Below, piece after piece: positions 56,742 to 64,000 of a stretch of 64,000 nucleotides of DNA. Origin of the DNA: Cepaea nemoralis (lineage: Eukaryota > Mollusca > Gastropoda > Stylommatophora > Helicidae); assembly GCA_014155875.1 (NCBI GenBank), contig JACEFZ010014577.1:191001-255000 (forward strand). The letters run 5' to 3'. Position 1 is the first letter of the stretch. Every line of letters starts with the position of its first letter. A model generated the notes under the pieces. It saw only the letters and a program-made list of their open reading frames with translations, did no database searches and had not been told where the DNA came from. Made by a program: the position numbers and the translations under genes.

Positions 56742-56940
56742 GGCCACATAGTGAGAAAACATAAACTAGAACATGTTATGACAATCGGAAAGATTTGTGG
56801 AAATTCTTGACAGTCGTGTGTCATGGTACGAAAGGGAGTCAAGCACGTGAATTGATCCATGCAGTAGGAGATCGTAATTTGTCGAGAAGACGATTGCCCG
56901 CACAAACCGGCAATGCAATAGATGATGATGATATACAACC

Positions 56941-57425
56941 AGAAGCGAGAAAGTGTACGCTTTAAGGCAAAAACCAACGGAAATCCAATGCGCATGACGA
57001 ATGTTCCAACAAAAGCATAGAAATTAAAACACTGAACTAACGGCATTGTTTTGAATGTAAACACTATCTTGTAATAGGAAACTTTGTTATAGTGTCCTGC
57101 AGATCTGTTTAGGTCTATGTTCTGGTACTGTGTGATAATTTGCTGTTGTGATCCATCTTCCTGTTCGTACTTTAAGAGTTTCAACAAACTTCCGAGAAAC
57201 AAAAGGAAGCATCAATGTGTTCCAAGCAGACAAAAGCTAGTTCTCTTGGAAATCTCCATTGTGGTCGCCTCTGGCAGGTCAAAGCCTTCTTACGTCATCA
57301 AAGGTCACATGTTTCGCTCATGATATTTTAAGGTGAAGAGGGTGTCATACTTATATGTTGACATAGTTGATCCACATACCGGAATCTCCAATTTACACAC
57401 GTACTAATTATTTCACATATATAGA
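56941..57425. other. No recognisable feature
   Basis: Spacer; no domain or family match. Confidence 0.4.
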
Positions 57426-57429
57426 TGAA

Positions 57430-58013
57430 TAAAATAAAATGCGCTATCTCGTAACACCAAGATCACAATATACAAAACACTGATCAGACCAGTTGTGCTG
57501 TATGGCTCTGAAACCTGGAGTACAACTAAAGGAGACGAAGCTTTGTTACACACCTTTCAGAACAAGGTTTTAAGACGCACCTTTGGGCCAATTAGGGATA
57601 CACAAAGTGGAGAGTGGAAAAGAAGAAGCAACAAAGACATTTATGATCTGTTTAAGTCCCCGCTAATCACTGGTATCATGAAGGCTAATAGACTGCAATG
57701 GTTGGGGCATATAGAAAGAATGGAAGATAATAGGGAAACAAAACTCGCTTACACTCATGACATAAATGACCGTAGACTAGATGTAGACCAAGAAGACGGT
57801 GGAGAGATAATATATATACAGAATTACAAGCAATTGGAATCACCGACTGGCAAGAGAAGGTCTAACAGAGAGACGAATGAAGACGGCTTGCATCTGCAGC
57901 AAAGAACCTCAATAGCTCGGAATACTGAAGAAGAAGAAGATATGGATGAAGAAAAAAATACATATCTTGTAATGTACTATTATAATCAACGCTTAGTAAA
58001 TTCTTTAAATTAA
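57430..58013 (+). mobile_element. LINE C-terminal region, arthropod-type motif
   Basis: The 172-codon frame from 57495 has MLYGSETWSTTKGDEALL, VLRRTFGPIRD, WKRRSNKDIYDLF, MKANRLQWLGHIERMEDN. This is the YGSETW...LRRIFGP...WRRR.N.ELYELY...I...RLRWLGHVERM pattern of a LINE group distinct from family C. It ends in a Glu-rich tail and no stop interrupts it. Confidence 0.8.
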
Positions 58014-58079
58014 CTTTCCTATCACATTTGGGGAAAGTCATGATAATAATATCAAATCAGAATCATTGTCAACATGTTC

Positions 58080-58440
58080 CAACAGAAGAGGACAACTAAT
58101 ATGTTTATATTCACAATACAGCCAAAATGAACAATCTGGATATTTTGAGGGAGGATAAGTTGCAAAGATAACTTACCACAAGTATAAAGAAACAGCCATC
58201 ATTTTTGGCGACATTATGAGACGACAAAACCAAAAACATGTTATGACAACCGGAACGATTTATGGAAAGAGAAACAGAGATAGACAATGAGAACAAATTC
58301 TTAACAGTTTTGTGTCATGGCTTGGAAGGGAGTCAATACACGAATTAACCCATGCCATTGGAGATCGAAATTTGTGGAAAGCGTGGTTGCCCGCACCAGC
58401 TGGCAAGGCACTTGATAATGCTGATTGACTAAGCCAAATG
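58080..58440 (+). mobile_element. LINE 3' end, uninterrupted sister of 56742-56940
   Basis: Contains AAAGAAACAGCCATCATTTTTGG, ACATGTTATGACAACCGGAA, GAGTCAATACACGAATTAACCCATGCC, GGAGATCGAAATTTGTGG, GCCCGCACCAGCTGGCAAGG. It gives the empty-site reference for the nested insertion at 56353. Confidence 0.7.
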
Positions 58441-58499
58441 AGATACATTCACATGATCTGACGTCACTGATTTTCCAAAATATTTCGGCAACTATATTG

Positions 58500-60745
58500 T
58501 GTTTTTGTTGTTATAATACAGTGAAGATAGGATGATTGATTCTTCTTCTTCTGCGTTCATCCGGATGTTTTTTTTCCGGATTTGACTGCGTTGTGCCTGT
58601 TTACAGCAGAGCTGCGTTCTTGCGCCGTTAGGCCGACACATCCGACTTCTGCGGGTATTTGTTGACCGGGTTAACCTTCCCGGGGGTTGATTGATTGATT
58701 TAGGGACCAGTAGCAATCTGGTTATATGTCCGTCTCGCCTTTTCTCTGAGCGTCGAGCGTCGGCCAGATCCCCTCTTCACTCTTCGCTGCCTCATTTTTG
58801 CCAGACTATGGTGTTCCATTTGCTCCTCCGAGATGTACACATGCTCCCACAAGGCCGCAATCACGTCTGCCTTGTCGTGCATCAATACTACACCAAGTTT
58901 TGCAGAGTCAGTCAATCTGTCCCCAGCACACCGGCATGACCCGGAGAAAAGATCCAGGTGATGCTTGCCACCTGTGACCTCCAAAGCGAAGCAAGCCACT
59001 CTGCACGAAGCCTGCCTGTCCTCACCCTCTTCAGCATGCTTTCTGAGTCAGTTACAATCACAGTGTGTGTATGTATCGTGTTCTCCATCCAGTGGAAAGC
59101 AACACTAACCGCCTCCACCTCCAATCTTAAGCTAGATGTTTGTGGTATCATACACCAATCACTCCTGCACCAAACGTCGACCATTACCTTTTGCTAAGAA
59201 TACCCATGCATTTCTCTTACCTCTCAACGCCGAACCATCTGTGCAGATAATCACATCACACGTTCGAGCATTATCCTGAATTAGTTGCTGGATTTCCACT
59301 TCCGCGGCACCTGCTGGCCACTCCCTACACTCCCGGCTCAATGTGATTATAACTCTGCACAAGTCTGACTGCTCCGCTGGCACTCTGACCCACTCCTCGC
59401 CTCGCCTAATGTTCTCCAAGATGCACACCTGTCGGATCGTATCCCTCCCCTGAGCCATCTATGATTTCTCTCTTATCAGTCTCTGACCCTTAACTGCGTC
59501 CAGCTCCTCATGCAGTGGGTGGTCTGTGTCTGCAGCTACTCTGAGGTATCCTTCTCCTGCATCACCTTGTGCCTACTATCAACAGTCGGCAGACCAACGA
59601 TGTAACTCATACACACCACTGGGGTATCTCTGGTGAATCCCAGAATGACCAGCATAGCTTCGTTCTGTATGCGGTCTAATTTCACCAGCTGACTCTTTGA
59701 GACAGTGAGCAGTCCTAGTCTATAATCAATGAGCAGTCCTAGTCCATAATCAGTCACTGAGAGGATCAAATGCTGGTATAGTGTGAAGATCATTCTCTGC
59801 GCTGTGTCTATTGCAGCCATAGTTTTAAGTGCATTGAGTCCCTTTTGAGATCTTCTCACAACCGTCTCCACATGGTCCTTGAAGGGCAGACTCCTGTCGA
59901 ATGTGATTCCCAGATACTTCAGTTTGTTCTCTCTGTTGACGCTTCTACCATCTATCGCGAGGCTTGGGACGTCAGCTCTCACAGTCATGTTGTCCAGAGT
60001 GGATGACAGCACTCATTTCAGTGCACCAATCAATAACTTTGTCTACTGTCGCCTGTAGGTCCTGAGCTGTTTGCTCCTTATCTCTCCCCTGCCTATATGC
60101 AAGAATATCATCTGCAAATTTTAGTAACCTTCCAACCCCTGGTGCTTCTAGGTTTGCAATCTTGCTCGTATACACGTTAAAGAGCATCGGTGAGATTGCA
60201 GATCCCTGTGGCAGTCCAGGGGTTAAAATATGTGGCTCTGAGATCCATGCATCCAGACGGAGAGCAACCCGACGAGAATGCAGGACCGCTGCTATCCAGT
60301 TCACCAGCCAGGGATTGACTCTCTTCTCCATCAGTGCGATCATAAAAAATATCATAGCGAACTTTATTGTACGCATTCTCGAGATCAAGCGCTGCCGCCA
60401 TCGTTTCCTGTCTACTCTGGAACCCCTCATAAACGTCAAAGGCAAAAGTGGCTGTATTTGACCAGGTATCTTTTCCTGGCCTGTAGCTCCCCAGGCTTCT
60501 TGGAGAAGCTTCCCCCTTTTCAAAAACTCTTGCAGCTTAACAGCGACTATCTTCTCTAAAACCTTCCCAAATGTATTTTGAAGGGTGATGATCCTAAAGC
60601 CGCTAAGCTTTGACTGATCCTTGAATTGTTTTGGGAGAGGGATGAGATAGTTGTGTACCCAATCTTGCGGTACTGATGCTGTCCTAATACTCTGGTTTAA
60701 GCAGTCGTTCACCTTCAGGTCTACGAATTTCCCGTGTATTGACAT
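58500..60745 (-). mobile_element. I-superfamily-like LINE: RT, RNase H and 3' end
   Basis: Minus-strand RT frame 59972-60745: SGFRIITLQNTFGKVLEKIV, ILTPGLPQGSAISPMLFNVY and LLKFADDILAYRQG (FADD catalytic box, plus 60108-60119). Motif A (ALDLENAYNKV) is in the overlapping frame 60177-60401. The post-RT frame 59536-60012 has LKYLGITFDRSLPFKDH. RNase H spans 59458 to 58910: ICTDGSALRG (Asp), LRLEVEAVSVAFHWM (Glu), VIVTDSESML (Asp), FSPGHAGVLGTDRL (His). RNase H after RT is usual in the I group. About five frameshifts; 5' truncated at about 60745. A partly preserved 3' frame is at 58492-58716. Confidence 0.88.
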
Positions 60746-60776
60746 TTATGTTTTCTACGTCATACGTTTATATCCA
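60728..60776. repeat. 49-bp direct repeat, left copy
   Basis: TTCCCGTGTATTGACATTTA...TTTATATCCAT, repeated at 61136-61184 with few changes. It spans the 5' end of the I-type LINE. Confidence 0.7.
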
Positions 60777-60839
60777 TACAGTGAAGAAGATGCATCTAGG
60801 TTACTCACAGATTCAGTGTCAAGCAACAAGTCGGTTTAG

Positions 60840-61135
60840 ACCAAACAAACATGGATGGCGGAAAATGGGAATTAGATGTGTCACAGTCGTGACCTAAAAA
60901 TTGTTAATATGGTAGCAGACATGTTGTATTATATCTCAAGCTAAAGGAGGTTGCTTAGGGATAACTACTGTCTTTTTTTAATAATTTAGACAACATTAAT
61001 TTCTTTCTCCATTCTTGCATCGTCTATATTTATATCACATAACAATGTCTGTTGTAATCATCTCATTAATATCGAATCGGATTCTACACGTTTTCTCATT
61101 GTCATTATCTATATTTCGCAGGTTAATCTAAACGA
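60840..61135. other. No recognisable feature
   Basis: AT-rich, between the two 49-bp repeats. Confidence 0.4.
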
Positions 61136-61184
61136 TTTCCTGTGTATTGACAGCTATGTTTTCTACATCATAAGTTTATATCCA
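61136..61184. repeat. 49-bp direct repeat, right copy
   Basis: TTCCTGTGTATTGACAGCTA...TTTATATCCAT; partner of 60728-60776. Confidence 0.7.
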
Positions 61185-61364
61185 TCTGTCATGCCTATCA
61201 TCTACTGCCTATTGTACCTTGCGGTGTAGGACAGGGTGTCCAGAGCCTGAGGAATTGAGACCGCCTGGCTAGTGCAGTCACCGCGAACAGTTCATGTTAG
61301 GGTTGTACCCATCGGCAAGTTCCTAGGTTGTCAGGAGTCCAAATGACGTCATTATTTTATAGTT

Positions 61365-61665
61365 CCTATAGTGTCTTATTTTATGTGCTTGCTTTGAATC
61401 CAAGCATAGTGCATGTACTTGCTACTACTTCTAGTGCACTGGACTGCTTTTTGCTTTCCCTATTACCAGTGTCTATCGCCATCAAGCGAACTCACTACTA
61501 TTTCTGAGGTACTTGTAAATTACGTCCCCAAGTCAAGGACGAGAAGTCAACATTTTAGTCCAACTGACCAGTGTAGGGGCTGGACCTGAAATATCAGCAT
61601 CAGCACACTAGAAGTTTAAGATCAGCCCTCTTATCCATTCGGCCATGCTGACCTCCACTGTATTT
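61365..61665. repeat. Dispersed repeat H, uninterrupted copy
   Basis: Matches both flanks of the Tigger element (7535-7680 and 8567-8665) in one continuous stretch; TGAGGTACTTGTAAATT near 61505 is the empty target. Confidence 0.8.
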
Positions 61666-61724
61666 ATGCACATCAGAGAAAAGTTTGAATAGTGCAACTA
61701 TAAATTATTATAAAGTTAGTTGTA

Positions 61725-61935
61725 TGTTCTCTACAGGACGTTGGAATCATTCCCAGCAGTTTTGGCTCTATTTTTTTTTATTTCCTAGGCAATGCTACCT
61801 TTAGTAGTTTGCCGTTGGTTTCTGATCGCCGACTCCCATACCATTGTTACAAATACACACAAGGCCGTCTGCTTCCACATCACCTACATCTATTTCGATC
61901 GTGTTATGTGGGACTACGAACCATGTTCATAACAC
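61725..61935 (-). mobile_element. SINE family B, diverged copy
   Basis: TACAGGACGTTGGAATCATTCCCAGCAGTTTT, CTTTAGTAGTTTGCCGTTGGTTTCTGATCG, and a degraded head with CGATCG/GGACTACGAACC near 61895-61920. Confidence 0.65.
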
Positions 61936-62014
61936 CCGTAGCCACAGACACCGACTGTAGAGTATACAGTCCAGAAGATGTCTCATGTTGAACACACTCA
62001 TCACTGGATACACT

Positions 62015-62587
62015 GAATGGAACACACTACACTGGACACACTGGCTAGAACACGCACTTCACAGGACACACTGGCTAGAACACGCACTTCACAGGACACA
62101 CTGGCTAGAACACACACTTCACAGGACACACTGGCTAGAACACACACTTCACAGGACACACTGGCTAGAACACACACTTCACAGGACACACTGGCTAGAA
62201 CACACACTTCACAGGACACACTGGCTAGAACACGCACTTCACAAGACACACTGGCTAGAACACGCACTTCACAGGACACACTGGCTAGAACACACACTTC
62301 ACAGGACACACTGGCTAGAACACACACTTCACAGGACACACTGGCTAGAACACACACTTCACAGGACACACTGGCTAGAACACACACTTCACAGGACACA
62401 CTGGCTAGAACACACACTTCACAGACACACTGGCTAGAACACACACTTCACAGGACACACTGGCTCGAACACACACTTCACAGGACACACAGGCTAGAAC
62501 ACACACTTCACAGGACACACTGGCTAGAACACACTTCACAGGACACACTGGCTAGAACACACACTTCACAGGACACACTGTGCCATG
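62015..62587. repeat. 30-bp minisatellite
   Basis: About 18 copies of GGACACACTGGCTAGAACAC ACACTTCACA (30 bp), with a 29-bp and a 28-bp unit near the right end and CACGCACTT variants in four units. Because 30 is divisible by three, long open frames appear on both strands; they encode the same decapeptide repeatedly and show no other sign of being genes. Confidence 0.97.
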
Positions 62588-62589
62588 AG

Positions 62590-63265
62590 TAAGTACAACT
62601 GGAAACTCGACGATTCAGAAAATAGTCGGTTTTAGTGACGAATAGTCACAGTAATTTTGAAGAAAGGACTCGAACAAATGGACGGCTAAATTTAAGAACC
62701 AATCAGATAGCAAGCTCAGGCCACGTGATGGAAGGGTCAAGTGCAGAAAACCGCGGACGAAAAGTCAGTCTGCTGAGAACCGCCATTGTGACCACTTCAC
62801 ATAAAACTGATAGCCGAAATTTGAGATGAGAACGAAGATATTGACCATCGGGAACGATTGACAACAAATAGTTTATCCAGCAACAAACGATAAATGATGG
62901 CTAGCACAGACGCCACAGAAAGCAGGCGACTGAGCACACTACATCAAAGCGAGTGAGCCCAGCTGTGTCGTTTGGGCAGGTCGACAGCCCTGTGAGACCC
63001 AGGTCATGTTAAGCTGTGAGGTCGTAAGTAGTCAAGTTACAATCATTTGTGCCGGAGAATTTACGTAGCAACTAGTCATGATGAGAGGCAGTGGAGTGTA
63101 GGCAGATCAGGGGCTAGCGGGAACGTGAAACGGCTTAAAGGGCCGGCGTAGTTATAGCTAACGTGTATTTCATGAATTAAAGCAGACTTCGATGGGGCCT
63201 GCCTATCGGTGGCTATAATCGTCAGGAATCTTCCATACAGTTTCTTTTCTTCTTTTGCCCTACTG
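62590..63265. other. No recognisable feature
   Basis: Unique-looking sequence. No repeat family or coding domain recognised. Confidence 0.4.
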
Positions 63266-63269
63266 TTGT

Positions 63270-63500
63270 TGTCGTGAGGCGTGGCTGTGTTGGTTAACTG
63301 ATGACTTCCAGGACTTGGTCCTGTCGTTAGTTGGTTAGCTGATTACATCCAGGGCCTGTTCCGTCCGCCTGTCGTTTGTTGGTTAGTTGATGACTTCCAG
63401 GTCTTGGTCCGTCCGCCTGTCGTTATTTTGTTGCTATTTACTTCCAGGACTGGGTCCGTCCGCGTGTCGTTAGTTTGGTTTATCGTCTGCTTCCAGCCAT
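63270..63500. repeat. Tandem repeat of about 48-62 bp
   Basis: About four units of the form GTTGGTTAGCTGATGACTTC, CAGGACTTGGTCCGTCCGCC, TGTCGTTA. The units differ in length and by substitutions. Confidence 0.85.
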
Positions 63501-64000
63501 CGTGTAAGTGTAGACTGTCCTGTCAACAATTATTTTTTGTGTGCGTTACATTAAAGATATGGAGCATCTGCTTGATATTTCCAGTGCATGCTGGTTGTGG
63601 TGGAGAATGAGGAGACTTCCAACTTGAGTGGATCTGTACCTCTGGATGGGATATTAGTGCATGAGAAGGCAGATGTCGTCAGAGCGCTTTAGGATCATGT
63701 ACATCGTGAGGGGAGCAGACACATCATCATTGCCTGGAGAGATTGCTACGGCAGGGAGTGATAGAGGATTTCCGATGAAAAGCAGACGGACACATAATTA
63801 GACTGTAAGTGGTACTATTAATATTGGTACTCTTTGCTGATTGTTGAAGATGAATACAGAGCACTTTTGAGAATGTCCCGCGGGCTGTCGTGGCTGCGTT
63901 GACTCAGTTCAATTATTCCTTGACACGTAGCCATCTCACCTTGCAATACGTGTCGGATATTCATCGTCTCCAGTCTTGGATTCTAAAAAGTAGTCCGTCA
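63501..64000. other. No recognisable feature
   Basis: No domain or repeat family recognised up to the window end. Confidence 0.4.

Larger units (their letters stand above)
54480..56940 (+). mobile_element. LINE copy, endonuclease to 3' end, with three nested insertions
   Basis: 54485-54965 carries the apurinic-type endonuclease (VDTWNVRTLSQNGKLE, MNINILGFCDMR, YSGEKDYK). RT pieces follow at 55231-55780 (IKKGVRQACAMFPDLFSL; YACDTVLIAT where YADD is expected) and a C-terminal part at 56010-56350 (ENRMEQANTAF, LAFYIEPVLTYG, EALEMWVYRRLL). The 3' end is at 56742-56940 (ELIHAVGDRNL, ending in GATGATGAT). Insertions at 54966-55230 (SINE B), 55782-56010 (SINE B) and 56353-56741 (LINE C 3' end, opposite strand) split it. 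Confidence 0.82.

Noticed and set aside
62015..62587. CRISPR-like regular repeat array
   Set aside because: Units are contiguous with no unique spacers and the genome is eukaryotic; it is a minisatellite.

Overview
The window looks like repeat-dominated intergenic DNA from an animal nuclear genome, most likely a marine invertebrate; a mollusc-like lineage is possible but unproven. It is AT-rich with long microsatellites. It holds tRNA-derived SINEs, several LINE families, mariner and pogo/Tigger DNA transposons, a Penelope-like element and LTR retrotransposons. No bacterial gene organisation is present. The only host-gene-like piece is a diverged actin N-terminal exon (8740-8865, minus). No intact host gene, tRNA, rRNA or CRISPR array was recognised.

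Layout. 0-10 kb: a mariner remnant split by a SINE with a 12-bp target duplication, long simple repeats, a fold-back element built from mariner ends, a Tigger/pogo copy with TA duplication, and the actin-like exon. 10.6-31.8 kb: two copies of one roughly 8-kb LTR element on the minus strand. Each has unusually long LTRs (about 2.6 kb) around a 2.7-kb interior that encodes only a Gag-like protein and no pol. The second copy has a clean 5-bp target duplication (ATGTG) and sits inside a LINE. The first copy has lost the last 114 bp of one LTR, and a second copy of its flanking repeat stands in that place. Decayed LINE pieces lie between the copies (19-23.4 kb) and after them (31.8-36.4 kb).

40.8-48.3 kb: a Ty3/Gypsy-type LTR element inserted in a long (ATG)n microsatellite. 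Its domains run Gag, protease, integrase, then reverse transcriptase/RNase H. Integrase before RT is the reverse of normal Gypsy order and matches the Gmr1-like group. Its two 522-bp LTRs are almost identical, yet the RT catalytic core is deleted. 49-50.9 kb: a Penelope-like GIY-YIG element as a head-to-head inverted pair, inserted in a LINE with a 12-bp target duplication. 54.4-60.7 kb: nested LINE copies, then an I-superfamily-like LINE with an RNase H domain. 61-64 kb: an empty-site copy of the repeat hit by the Tigger element, a SINE, a 30-bp minisatellite and a longer tandem repeat.

Almost everything here is mobile DNA, and the useful information is in order of insertion, target duplications and domain order. 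Related copies differ by many single-base insertions and deletions, so some frameshifts may be uncorrected long-read errors rather than biological decay.
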